DNA from: Strongylocentrotus droebachiensis
Lineage: Eukaryota; Echinodermata; Echinoidea; Camarodonta; Strongylocentrotidae
Direction: 5' to 3'
Assembly: GCA_035222895.1 (NCBI GenBank)
Contig: JAVYIG010000036.1
Span: forward strand, 372,001-436,000
Length of the DNA: 64,000 nt
Numbering within the stretch: the stretch's first letter is position 1; each line of letters opens with the position of its first letter. Of the stretch, positions 46,661 through 58,842 are shown one piece after another. The notes beneath the pieces were generated by a model. It searched no databases, was not told the DNA's origin, and saw only the letters and a list, made by a program, of their open reading frames with translations. The translations under genes and the position numbers were made by a program.

Positions 46661-48478
46661 TGCCCGTTGCACATGAAGCGTCAGTTACTGACGTAGAATT
46701 GCGTCAGCGAGCGGCGCGATGTTTGACGCACCATGTGATAAAAGCAGCGTACAGAACTGCAGAAAGTGAATGACAAATGAACGGTACAAACTTTGCGAAA
46801 TGCTGAAACTCTGAAGAAGAACAAAATTGGAGAACATCTTTAGAAGTGGTAAATCACTGGTATTGCACTGGGAAGAATTTGATGATTGGTACATGGGTGT
46901 CCTAGATTTTTATTTTTAGCGCATGCAACGATTTTCTTCGTAGGATTCATTACCGTAGGCAATGACGCAGTCGAAATGGACGCCCCGTGTGCAAAGGGTC
47001 AAACCCTATGGACATCGCAAGGACCACACCGCAGATGCATATTCTGGAATCTTTGGTATTCAAAAGCTTGGCAATGGTTTGCTGATCACGTTGATGATGA
47101 TGGGGAAGTAATATCGTTTCGGAATTCTTTGACATATTTAAATGACTGCGCCAGAGGTGTCAATTCAGTTAGCTTTGAAGGCGGAAGCTGTCGGATTGAC
47201 CCTTGAGAATCAGGTTGAGTGTTGGGGAACCATCAATCATTATTCTAACCAGGAACATCATAAGAAATATACGAGATCAATCATGGATCAATTCATGATT
47301 CGATTATCCATGTACTTGATCATGATCTCAGATCATGATCAAGTACATGGATAATCGAATCATGAATTGATTCAGACAGCAGACTGCTGTCCATACGGTG
47401 TAAGGTTTATCATACGCTGATCACATATCTCAATCACATAAAACGACTGCGACATGTCCTCCAAATTCGCTGTTTGTGAGATATTTCGGCATTCTATATC
47501 CCTCTGTATTTTATATAAGATGATCCATAGTATAGTGCATGGTCAGCTGTCTGTCTTCGCCTACAAACTGACACTGACGGACCACGGTTCGAAACTGAAT
47601 CGAGTCTTTCGGTTGATGCCCCCACTAATAGAACAAACAATATTTTCTAATTTATAAATGTTAGTAAGAAACTAGTAACAAAAAAACAAACATCATATGG
47701 ATAGCGAAAACGTGATTCATGAATGCTAATAGATTCAGTGACATTTTATATTGGCATAGCTCTAGGATAGTCTCATCTTTGCACTCTGATTGAGGGAAGG
47801 GTTCCTCAATATTCATCAACCGATGTGGCAGTGAGGACACTCCAGACTCCAGCTGTCCGCAAGAAGGCCGATACTGCCAATGACAATACATAGCGCTTAC
47901 TGCCTTGTTGCAGACAGCCCATGCATGCCCCGTTCTCGTAACCCCAATCATTCAATCAGTCCGAGGTAATAATGTCTCTGTTATTCCCTGGTTCTCACTC
48001 CAGAATCGAAAGTTCAGTGCCAATGAGAAGACGAGTGGGCTTAAGAATGATCTGTTTTATGTTCAAGATGTGTTGAAAGCCTCCCCAGAGGAATCAAATT
48101 AAAGCGTTTAATAGTAGACAGAGTTTGGTGGTTGGAATGACCACCATGATTACTGGATGCTACATGATTCAAGAGAAGTGGTGTTAAGTTGAAAGTTCAA
48201 CTTTTAGCTCGCTAAGACAGCACAGTGCATACGTTTCTTATGACTGCCATAAACAGGGCGTCAGTCATTTCGTTTTGTACTTGCGTGAATCAGGCCTATG
48301 AAAGCAATAAGCGCATTTGTATTGTGTAAGAGCAATGCAACGCAACGTGTACATGTTCATTCAGTATTGACTTTAAGTATGATGTCTCTCCCACATGGTG
48401 CGTCAGTATCACCGAAGAACGCGTCAGTCACTGACGCAATCCTACGTCATGCAATTGACGCCACGTGAGCAACGGGCA
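46661..48478. mobile_element. 1.8-kb inverted-repeat element flanked by TA
   Basis: The left end (46661-46737, starting TGCCCGTTGCACATG) and the right end (48392-48478, reverse complement starting TGCCCGTTGCTCACG) are imperfect inverted repeats of about 80 bp. They share GCGTCA, CTGACG and GACGCACCATGTG blocks. TA lies on each side (46659-46660, 48479-48480). The interior has two frames of about 100 codons (46886-47206 plus, 47661-47951 minus) without recognised domains, and a perfect palindrome at 47287-47371. It is probably a non-autonomous DNA transposon; the superfamily is not assigned. Confidence 0.7.
47287..47371. repeat. Perfect palindrome, 42-bp arms, 1-bp centre
   Basis: Arms 47287-47328 and 47330-47371 are exact reverse complements around C at 47329. 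The inner arm begins at the centre with TGATCATGATCT / AGATCATGATCA. It lies near the middle of the element at 46661-48478. Confidence 0.95.
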
Positions 48479-49246
48479 TAGCTTTTGAGAAAAGCGCAAG
48501 TTTCTTATGAAGCTATGGGACCTCCGGCGGCTTCGTGATTTCAACTTTTCGAGGCCTTCGAATTCACGTACATGTATAATAAGTTCCAGTTGCTCTGAAC
48601 TTTACTGAAAGTTTTAATCTTATTCCTCTTTTTAACGCATCCATCTTGAGGTCACAAAGTTCACGTCCCTTGAAGGTCATGGTCAAGACTGGCCGAAATT
48701 CCAGACGAAAATTGTTGATATGCGTTTTATGTATTAAACACCTGATCATCTCATGGAACCCTCCCTTCTGTCAACCAACGAATTAAAATTCTACTTCTCC
48801 GTTGGGTTTTCTTTGTAGTCCTACACACGACAGTAAGGCCCAAGTCGTAAATGTTTCTATCTTTGACAAGTGCATTGGTGTTAGAACCTCGTAAATTCAG
48901 GGACTGAACTCAAATGAACCTCAAGTTTTCATTTGTGATTCCTTTTGCAAGTGTTTGGAGTAAATAAACAAAGCTCAATAAAAACACACAGTTACACTAA
49001 CAATTTTGACGACTTACGGAGCACTGGAGGGGGTAGATTTTCTGGTAATAACGATTTATTTCTTTTAAAAGTAAAATTATTGTCATTTCGATTGTTTTTT
49101 TAAACCTACGCGTATTCCTCTAAATCAATAAGCAACCATCTTGAAGTGCAGGAAAATGCATGTCGTGATTTGTTGGTCAAGTAGATCTTAAAGTTATAAC
49201 ACTTTGTAAACGTTTTTATATTATAGATCCAACGTATGTCCACGCT

Positions 49247-49265
49247 CTCCCCCCCCCCCCCCCTC

Positions 49266-49297
<32 letters not shown>

Positions 49298-49298
49298 T
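49247..49298. repeat. C run plus (CT)n microsatellite
   Basis: About sixteen C followed by CT repeats with CCCT interruptions. Confidence 0.95.
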
Positions 49299-49809
49299 AT
49301 ATATTTTGTTTTAATTGTGTTTTGATGATTCAGTTAGACAGATGTATTCGTTTCAACTGTTACCTATTCTTTAAGAAATAAAGATAAACGTGTATTTTCA
49401 CAAATCTTTAAAAACTTACCTGTATGTGAAAGACTGCAAGGTACGGCAACAGTGTCTTTCGTAACCACCGTGTAAGCATGGACCTACTACGCTCACATTA
49501 TCGGGGGAATTCTCTTTTGAGCTAACCCTCTCTAAAGGCCCTACTTATCGATCATTATTTTGCTTGTTGCAGACAGCGAGTTTTTCATGTGCTTAAAATC
49601 TTCTTTTGGAACAAACATCGTTTTTTAGAAGAAAAACATAATCGATAAGCTTTGATTGAGAGCAAAAACTGAAGACATTAGGCCTCCCATGCTCTCCTTT
49701 GCTAACAGGTCAAGCACACTAACCGTTAGGCAGAAGTAGGGCAGGAGTAAGTCAAGCAAGGGAAACGAAAGGGGGAAGTGAGAATAAAGTGGGAGTTGGA
49801 GAGCTTTGA

Positions 49810-50610
49810 AGGTATACCTCAGTCACACCGCCAAACCGACTTCACGCCGACTCAAAACCGAAAGAGTATTACCCTTTATACATGTTGTTAGTGACAACAA
49901 GGAGACCGATTTCAAACCGAACATATTCTTGGCCTTTATGCCTCATTCACACCAAACAAACCGAATCCACACCGAACAGATTTTTGGCCAATAAACGCCA
50001 GTCACCCCGCCAAACCGAATCGATAGCTACTCCAAACCGAACAGATCTCTGCCCAATATACGTCAGTCACCCCGCCGAACCGACACCAAAACCGAATCTT
50101 TTTGGCCATTGGCGCAACGTAATTTGTTTGTTATGTTGTCGGTCTTGAGTCGGTCTAGTCGGTGTAACTGGGATATTGAGGTGGGTGGTTATTTTGAGAT
50201 GGACTGCCACGCGTGGGAGTAAGATGTTGTGTAGGAAATGATCACCAGGGACCCGTTTCATAAAGCCTATTTTCAATGACAAATGACAAAAATCAGTGAC
50301 AAATCTGTTGATAACCAATCAGAGGCAAGGATTTCAGTAGCTATAACAAAAACTGTCATTTGTCACTGATGACAAGTTTTGTGAAACGCCCCTCAGATGA
50401 TAAGTAACGTAATTGCTGTTCGGTCTGTTGTTGGTCTTGTAGGTGTGACTTGGGTATCGACTGTTCAGGTGGTTGGTTATTTTGAGATGAACTGCTATGC
50501 GTGGGAGTAAGCTGTTCTGTAGGAAATGATCACCAGGTGACATGTAACGTAATTGTTGTTCGGTCTGTTGTTGGTCTATTTGGTGTGACTGAGTCTGAGG
50601 TATTTACTTT
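49810..50610. mobile_element. Foldback array of satellite-like units
   Basis: The left half (49810-50100) has several ~60-bp units reading CAGTCACACCGCCAAACCGA and CCAAACCGAACAGAT...TTGGCC. The right half (50115-50700) has ~150-bp units with the complementary sense (GTCGGT, GGTGTGACTGAG, GGTTATTTTGAGATG, GGAAATGATCACCA). The outer ends CCTCAGTCACACCGCCAAAC (left) and the reverse complement of TTTGGTGTGACTGAG (right) are inverted repeats. No coding capacity. A separate MITE interrupts it (50248-50394). Confidence 0.6.
50248..50394. mobile_element. Short MITE inserted in the foldback array
   Basis: It starts GGGACCCGTTTCATAAAG and ends TTTTGTGAAACGCCCC, inverted-repeat ends of the same style as 9161-9229. 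The adjacent array unit (GATCACCAGGTGACATGTAACG, near 50528) lacks it and shows the uninterrupted site. Confidence 0.75.
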
Positions 50611-50938
50611 TAAGTTGAATGGTTATTTTGAGATGGGAAGGCGTTGGGGGAAGATGTTTTGGAGGAAATCATCACCACGTGTTGTGTCTGATGATGGTGT
50701 GTTCGACGGATGAGGAAAGGTGCGAATGAGAAAGGGTAGAGTGACACCGTGGACGAGGTGTGGAGTGAGCACCGAAAGGAAAACGGGTAAAAAAAAAAAT
50801 TAAAAAGAGGATGCTTCTTATTTTGGAGACAGTTTCAGTTGTCACGTGACTTTCAAAATTGTTGAAAATGGAGGGGAATATGATTTAAGATAAGTTATGT
50901 CCTGTAATAACTATCAAGAAAGTTAAATATATTGATAC

Positions 50939-51330
50939 AAATAATCGGCAATCAGAAAAAGACACGGTCAGACAATAGTCATTAACATAATTTCAACAAC
51001 GATGCACGGTGCATACTTTTCGCGATTCTTATAAACACGAGGCGTTTGATTGTACATGTATTTGCTAATTTCATTATTGAAATGATACTGTACATGCACA
51101 TGTAGAAATAAACAGAATCATTGAATAATTGATAGGCTTGTAATCATCATACAGACACACACACGAATACTAGGCAATCAGAAAAGGACACGGTCTGTTT
51201 AAGAAAAACAATAGTCATTAACAGTTATAAACAGGAGGCGTTTGATTTACATTAATTTTCGATTATCATTATTAAAATGTCACTGTACATGCACGTGTAT
51301 AAATAAACGGAATCATTGAATTTCCAATCA
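50939..51330 (+). repeat. Tandem duplication, two ~170-190-bp copies
   Basis: 50939-51130 and 51168-51330 share GGCAATCAGAAAA.GACACGG, CAATAGTCATTAAC, AGGCGTTTGATT, TGTACATGCAC.TGTA and AAATAAAC.GAATCATTGAA in order. The second copy lacks an internal stretch. Confidence 0.75.
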
Positions 51331-51889
51331 AAACCAGACTTGGCCACCTTTCTCCAATCAGTGTGTCAACAACAAAAAACACTCTTTTGATTTATTCAAA
51401 GATAAATCGTCCAAAAAGGAAATTAAGCGTACGATAAATGTATGCATGGTGCTCCAGTGTTAACAGGTAGCAGGGAACCATGACAAGACAAATAAAGCTA
51501 TGCGTGGGACTGCTGCGTTCCCTTGTGCGGTTGCAAATGCCTTTTGTCTTCTTTTTTGCCCTCTTCGAGTGTTTTGTTTCAATGATGGTACTTTTGCTCG
51601 TTTCACACGCTTTTTTATACCACTAAGGACGTATGCCATATCAACCTTCATTATATTATGATTGACTTTTAATTTTCAATAAAGTTTGCTCAATATTTCC
51701 GTAGAAATGAATGTGGTGATCTTACTGTCATATGAGAAATGGTAATATGACATCACACGGCTGGAGTTTATTAAGCTTCGTGGTACTTTCATTTTTACTT
51801 TTTTTAGTTCCCCTTTTATCGTTTTCGACTAGTAAATTTGGTCTCTTTGATACTGTTAACATGTATGATTGCATGTATTTTGTTTAATG

Positions 51890-51965
51890 TATAATATTGT
51901 ATTGATCTATCGTTTTTATATGAAGATGGAAATAAATAAACAAATGTAAATGTAAATGTAAATAT
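51890..51965 (+). mobile_element. Retroelement-like 3' tail
   Basis: GAAATAAATAAACA is followed by (AAATGT)n. This looks like the 3' end of a non-LTR element; no coding part was recognised upstream. Confidence 0.35.
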
Positions 51966-52204
51966 CATTCACGCTGTTATGACAGAAATGATTAATGCAT
52001 GTTGCATCAACTCCTTGTTGACAGCATGGGGATTGTACAATGACAATTGAACGAACATTATGTGCCACAAAAGACTGGGTTATCTTTGAATCGGCATTGA
52101 ACATTCGCTGAAAAGAAATTATCCTTGGTGGTATCGTTATTCATCTGTACCACAAATATGAATTTCAATACAGCTACGGTGATGTGTGTGGGTGATAAAG
52201 GGAC

Positions 52205-52560
52205 AAAGGGGTGTATAATTATGAGACAGAGAAACAGGGAGAGAGTGAGGTAGAGAAAAAAGGAGAGAGAGTGACACAGAGAGAGAACGAGAGTGAGAGA
52301 GGGGTGGAGGGTGAGAGGGGAAAGAATGAGAGAGAGAGGGTCGTTGAGATAAAGAAAAGGGTGAAAGAGGGGTAGAGGGGAAAGAGAGAGAGAGAGAGAT
52401 AGATAAAGAGAGAAAGAGATGGGGTGGAGGGTGAGAGGTGAGAGAATAAGAGGGATGGAGGTTGAGAGAAGGAAAATGGGAGAAAGAGAGAGAGGGAGAG
52501 GGAGAGAGAGAGAGAGAGAGAGAGAGGTGAACAAAATCATAGAAGAAGAGAAAGAGGGGA
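52205..52560. repeat. GA-rich low-complexity tract
   Basis: (GA)n, GGGTGGAG and GAGAGAG repeats over about 350 bases, purest near 52384-52401 and 52494-52527. Open frames on the minus strand are repeat artefacts. Confidence 0.9.
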
Positions 52561-54497
52561 GATTGAAATAAAGAGATAATTTTGAACGTACTCGTTCAAG
52601 GCCTTACGATAAATTAAACAAATCATCACCGTTTGGCCCGCCATTGTCAGTTTGTCATGTTTAGAATTGAGGTCTGTTGTCAATCAATCAGCCGGTGGGA
52701 GGAAATATGTCTCTGTTGAAATGTGGATTTAAAGTAACAACTCAGCTGAAAATAATTATGAGTATTCTGTACAGAGATTTACTCAGAGGTAGATAACTGA
52801 ATGGAAATTTTGATATAATTGTCATTATTGGGAAAAATTGAGACAGACCTTTTGATATAGTTATACAGCTGGATGTCGAGGTTATTTCCGTATTCATAAA
52901 ATACAGTTTGTGGTAAATTGCGATTATCCTCTTGAATAGTTTTTGATGCAGGGACATTAGGAGATTATGGTTGTATATTTGTGATCTTCAGAATGCTATC
53001 AGTATTATCTTTAAAATAATGACATTCATGGAAATCACATTTTATTGACTGGGGAGCGGTTTTCGAGTGGTAGGAATATATTTGGCCTTTAAAATTTGAC
53101 TCATTAATTATTTTCTATACCATTTCGTTTGATCTGAAGGGGAAAATATCATGTATGATAATTGAAATTGGACAGCTGAACGCCATTGCCGTTTCTATTA
53201 TCTATAACGATTCATCTAATTAATATATCTCTCTATTTCTTAGAATCCACTTAACCGTTGTTAGATTTACCGCCTCGCACAGATACATATACATTTCAAT
53301 ATCAATCTACATTTATCTACTTCCATGTACTTGGAACGGTATGGCGATACAGAGTATATAGCATGACAAATCATTAATCATATGCGATAGTAATTTGATG
53401 CGAATGCCCCCCTCAGTTTAAGTCAGTGGAAGAGGAAATAGAGAAAGGATGGCGTGATCCATGCGGTACAGAAAGTCATGAAGATATTGAATTATTAAAT
53501 ATAAGGAAGATTGAAAGAACGAAATTCGGGGAGGTATGATCTGAAACTTTTGTTGTGAAATCCGCTCCACTCAGTATATGAAACGACGAAAAAAATGTGA
53601 ATAACATGCGACAATTGCAAATTATAACAACTCAAATGTTTCTCAAGTTATATTCTGTTCCCTTCAACCGTGTGATGTAAACACCATTTGTATTGCGATT
53701 ACATACCAGACAACCTTTCTTCGCCTCAGAATAGCTCAAAATCTGGCTGATTTCTACCTACCCACGCTCTTTTCATATATCGTGAACCTTGAATCAACAC
53801 GAGATTTCTGCCCTTTATCTTCTGATCATACATGAACGGTATTTGAATTATTCAGAAGAAAAAAAATGTTCTTCTCTAACAGTATGTGTTACCTTGACAT
53901 TATATCTCCGCCATCGTACATGTACAGTTATGACGCAAGAGTACACGAAAATATGGAGATGATTATCATCCGAAAGCTTCCCAAATAAAGGACTTATTTT
54001 TATCCATCTTATATTCAATGCATTCAAGATGACTAAAATGTGTCTTTATCTGTCTTAATTCCAACATATTTCATAAAAGTACATTATGTTACAGTACACG
54101 TATATGTAGGCCTAATGTGTGACGATAAAATTTAGGCAATTTTCCAGATGGATCATAAACCTTGTTTGAGGTGTTCCTAGCTCAAAGATGAAGGGATCAA
54201 AAACATTTGGCAATTCATTTATAGATGTATCTATACATACTCACTCATTTAGCCCATTTAGAACAGCGTTTAGAGGATTAATCAACGGTTAATATCGCAA
54301 GTTGTAAGAATTGTTGACATATTTTACGGCAACATTTGATACGTACGATAGATTAAAGAGCTGTATTTTAACTGAAGAGGAAGAGGTTTCCTAGATGTTT
54401 TACATTTCTGAACTGTCTTATTCTGAAGCGATCAATGGAAGACGCACACCGTCCTTGAATTTGTTTGATGAAGCTTCTCAAAGAAGTGACTCCCTTT

Positions 54498-54509
54498 GTC
54501 CTTCTCTCT

Positions 54510-54577
<68 letters not shown>

Positions 54578-54602
54578 CTCTCCCTCTCCCTCTCTCTCCC
54601 TG
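54498..54602. repeat. (CT)n microsatellite
   Basis: CT tract with a few TCCC and TCGC interruptions. Confidence 0.95.
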
Positions 54603-57600
54603 TCACTTGAGTAGGAAGCAAGACGGTGTACAGACCCATCTTCCTATCACTTCAACTTGAATAGTCGGGATGCGGTTGCCGTGGTAACACATCCTCTTTT
54701 GTACCGAACTAGACGCTTACCTGTGGTGTTGCGAGCGGCTGATGATAATATTCACCAGAAGCTGATAGTTATCTTTTTTTTAACATCATGCCAGCCATGA
54801 GAAAGATGGTTGAACTTAACATATTATTGAGTCGATGAAAAATTGGGTGACATACATTTTTGAAATGTGATTCAGGGAAGTGTGGTAAATGCGTGATGCT
54901 TTGCAAGCTTGAGATAAGAATGCAAAAAGGTCTGAAAATTAAAATGGGAAAAAAGCTACATATGGCTTTTGAGAAGGGCCCACTTATTAGCTACATGGGA
55001 TGATGAGGATATATTATACGTATTGCGTCTAAAGCATTTATTTTTAGACTTCGAATTGTCTTCTCTTACACGTTAAGTCAGACAAGAAGAAGAATCATAG
55101 AAAGAAAAGAAAATATTGAGCAAATACTCGTTCAATTTACTCGTTTAAGATTCCTTGACAACGTTTAACAATATTCAGTTCATGCATTCCCTGATTTAGA
55201 AAGGGTTGTCTAATGTTATACAGATGTTTTTTTTTTTTTTACTGTCGTTCGCTATAAGACAACTCAAAATATCTCTGACTTATACATGTTGTTTGTTTGA
55301 AACAGCAACAAATACTGTTGATAGTTTCCGCAGATGAAACAGACATGGTTGAGCGTCATAATCATCATTGCATACCATTACAGAAACGAAGTGATGAGAC
55401 GCTATTGTAGCAATGCAGATAATTAGGAAGGAATACCTCTAAATCCCCCCCCCCCCTGCTTCCAACTCATCGTTTCATGTTTGCATGCTACTTACAGTGG
55501 AAACAATGAACATTTTGCAATCAAAACGAGTTACGAAAAACATCAAATTTACAAGGGGTATGAATAATTTAGTTGTTAACTGAATATTCACGATAAAGAA
55601 AGAATATAAACTTCGTCTGCATGCATGTAAGCCAAGTGTACGGTATACCGTCTGCCGTGACAATTGGCATTTCGATCACGTGACTCAGGGATCAAACGGA
55701 GGGCCTTGACAGGAACAAAGCGCTCAGGGTCGCCATTTGTAATCAAATTAGAGTCGATTATCCGCTTTGGCAAACTGGGAAGAGAGATGTTTCCTTTGGA
55801 AATATTATTTGTTATCCATCCTCGTTTACATGTGGCCGTGAACTTGTAGGTTTTAAATCATCGCATCCTTCCGTTTCTCTGTCGAGTTGATCATTCCTTC
55901 ATCGTTCGCAATACTAATGAATGATATCATATACGTAATATAGACATCGACAGATCCGTAAGGACTTAGTTCTGTTCCAATTATTATTGATCAGGGTTTA
56001 GTAGAAGCGATTTCTTCATGGATTCAAGATACCGTATCTCCCGATTCATTGATTTGTTCCTAACTATCAATCGAGTATTATATTCGTGTGTGTTTTTGAC
56101 ACTTTGTATAAATATGCATATTTACCTTATAATAATTCATGGTGTAAAGTCGTGCCTAAAACAAAATCTATAGAGCAATATGGATCTCCTACAAACTTCT
56201 TAACCCCCCCCCCCCCCCCTGACGACACAAATTCGTGTTCACAACTTCACAGGCGAACTATAAAACCAGCGAGATAGGAAATCTCCCTGATAAAACTAAA
56301 GTGAACCTTTTTTTAATAGTTTAATATTTTTAATATGTCGAACGTGGCATTGGCGAAAAACAAGATATTCTTTTTGTCGGAATGAGAGAATATACTACGA
56401 CCAGAAATGCCCACAAACAAATTAATTAAAATTTTACTTTTTATCATTTGCTGGTACGAACAGTTCCTGATTTATTGTCCCAGGATTTAGCAGTAAGATT
56501 CGGTTTAAATTTGAGATGTGAATACGGGATCGCGGGTCAACGAGTCCCTTAGCAATCAAAGGATGTGTTTAATTTGTGCGGTCTCAATATTGACGTTTGA
56601 ATGTCATTGTCAATGTTCAGCCGTCAATATTTGGGTGTTTCCCCGACAAACAGCATGGAGCCGAGAGTGAAATGCGTGGACGAGCTATAGGAACTCTTTC
56701 ATTAATCAAATTCGTTCATTATTGAGCCGGGGTGTCTGCTTATTTACGATTCTCGCATCCTTTCGCATGAATGATTATTTATAACACATCAAGAGATTTA
56801 TGTTGAAAATCCTCCAAACAAAAATAGCTAGACACTAACGAGTCCCGTTGTGGCGTCCTGTCAGAAATGGCGTCCGGCCGCGTCCCGTATTGCACGACGT
56901 ACCCCTCAAAGTGCACCCTAAGGTCATACAATCCTAAAACATCAATTTGAAGATCATAAATACTTAAACAACTATCGCTGTGCAGATATGATATAGCGCA
57001 TCAAAACATACTCCTAACTGTCGTGTAAATATTGTTGTTTTCTCGGGAAAAAAGTGAGATTGGCATAGCGCAGAAGCATCTGTTAGATATTGAACAAGAA
57101 TTACGATATTGGGTGAACCGCTTTGGCACGCTCAGCCACCACTGGAGAGTAATTTAGCGAGTGATGATGAACTTATAGTACAACGTGGGCCTCAAATATG
57201 TCCAGGGCCAGAATACTCTCTGCACAAACAATTACAACTGTCATAACATATTTCATTAGTGTCGAGTGAATCGCATTGGTCTTGACTGCAATGGTGCAGG
57301 CAAAAAGTGCAGCAGCGTTTTTGGACGGTGTTTTGCCTCGCGCTTGGTACTCAATGCACAGTTTTCTCGCCTTTTTCTCACCTTTATTCAATATAATTTG
57401 CAAAATATGACATTAAAGACATACCTTAATTGCTTTTCTCCCTTGTATGAGTATTCTCTCACCTAATTGTACTTATGGAGATTCAATATGATAATTTGAT
57501 ACATGATGACATGATGGTATGGGGTAGAATGCATACAATGTTCATATTACAATACAGTTTGCAGTCAAACTCACACTGTATTATATTAGCCAATCAGGGT

Positions 57601-57836
57601 CTGCCTTCTTTAGATTGAAACTAGAACCCTGCCCCTGATTGGCTGTTAATATATTCAGAAGTTTGCGTTCAAACGCAGCATCGATATTCAGGAACACAGA
57701 TGTTCACTTTATATGACTGGCACCTTATCTCAAGTAGATAGAAAACAATTAGACTTAACGGGGAGTTACCGGATGAATATCAGCAAAATAAAGTGATATT
57801 AGGTCTCGCTTCTCGTAGCGCTAAATTACGCGGTTA

Positions 57837-58842
57837 ACAGCGTGTCCACACACAAAACAATTTATCGCGAAACTCTATAACGATACGTCGTATAAAGAAT
57901 CATCGTATAAATTCCAGGATGTCCACACACAAGAAACGTCGTCACTAAAGAATCATCGTATAAAATGCCCCCTGTCCACACACAACATTTTCCGTGATTC
58001 TTTATAGAGTTTCGCGATAGTGATAAGAGCCCCCTGTCCACACACAACATTTTCCGTGACTAATCATGATTAGCTATACCGTTTCGCGATAGTGATACCG
58101 TTTCGCGATAGTTTTACGACCAAAATTGTAGGTGTGGACGCTCACTAACGATACGTCGTATAACGAAACTAGTCTAACGAAACGCAGGTTTGGGCATCGT
58201 TTCGAACTGAAACTCAATAAAGAATCACGCCTAATCATGAAAATGTTGTGTGTGGACAGAGGGACCCCCTGGGGGAGTGTAACTAGTGTAACTAACTGGG
58301 CGGGGCTTAACGTGACCTCGAGCGAAATGAGACCAGACCTCTTATCACTATCGCGAAACTCTATAAAGAATCACGGAAAATGTTGTGTGTGGACAGGGGG
58401 CATTTTATACGATGATTCTTTAGTGACGACGTTTCTTGTGTGTGGACATCCTGGAATTTATACGATGATTCTTTATACGACGTATCGTTATAGAGTTTCG
58501 CGATAAATTGTTTTGTGTGTGGACACGCTGTATGTCTGGTCTCATTTCGCTCGAGGTCACGTTAAGCCCCGCCCAGTTAGTTACACTAGTTACACTCCCC
58601 CAGGGGGTCCCCCTGTCCACACACAACATTTCCGTGATTAGGCGTGATTCTTTATTGAGTTTCAGTTCGAAACGATGCCCAAACCTGCGTTTCGTTAGAC
58701 TAGTTTCGTTATACGACGTATCGTTAGTGAGCGTCCACACCTACAATTTTGGTCGTAAAACTATCGCGAAACGGTATCACTATCGCGAAACGGTATAGCT
58801 AATCATGATTAGTCACGGAAAATGTTGTGTGTGGACAGGGGG
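57837..58842. mobile_element. A-B-A'-B' interleaved inverted-repeat block
   Basis: A (57837-58029, 193 bp) is followed by B (58030-58338, 309 bp). A' (58339-58531), the reverse complement of A, comes next. After a 2-bp gap, B' (58534-58842), the reverse complement of B, completes the block. Identity is near complete in the stretches compared; in B only a few substitutions were seen, for example around 58237-58258. The motif GTCCACACACAA occurs forward at 57844, 57921, 57974, 58036 and 58615, and inverted at the mirrored positions. CCCCCTGTCCACACACAACA is a likely transposon end, present at the start of B and the end of B'. TTTCGCGATAG recurs. No transposase or recognised protein is encoded. 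It is probably a compound or rearranged DNA transposon; no clean target duplication was identified. Confidence 0.8.

Noticed and set aside
57589-57646. 12-bp inverted repeat AGCCAATCAGGG / CCCTGATTGGCT as a paired CCAAT promoter
   Set aside because: No gene or transcription signal follows on either side; kept only as a minor curiosity.
58132-58740. Frames of 106-124 codons on both strands that are partly identical
   Set aside because: They share sequence because they lie in the inverted-repeat segments A/A' and B/B'; no domain and no splice context.
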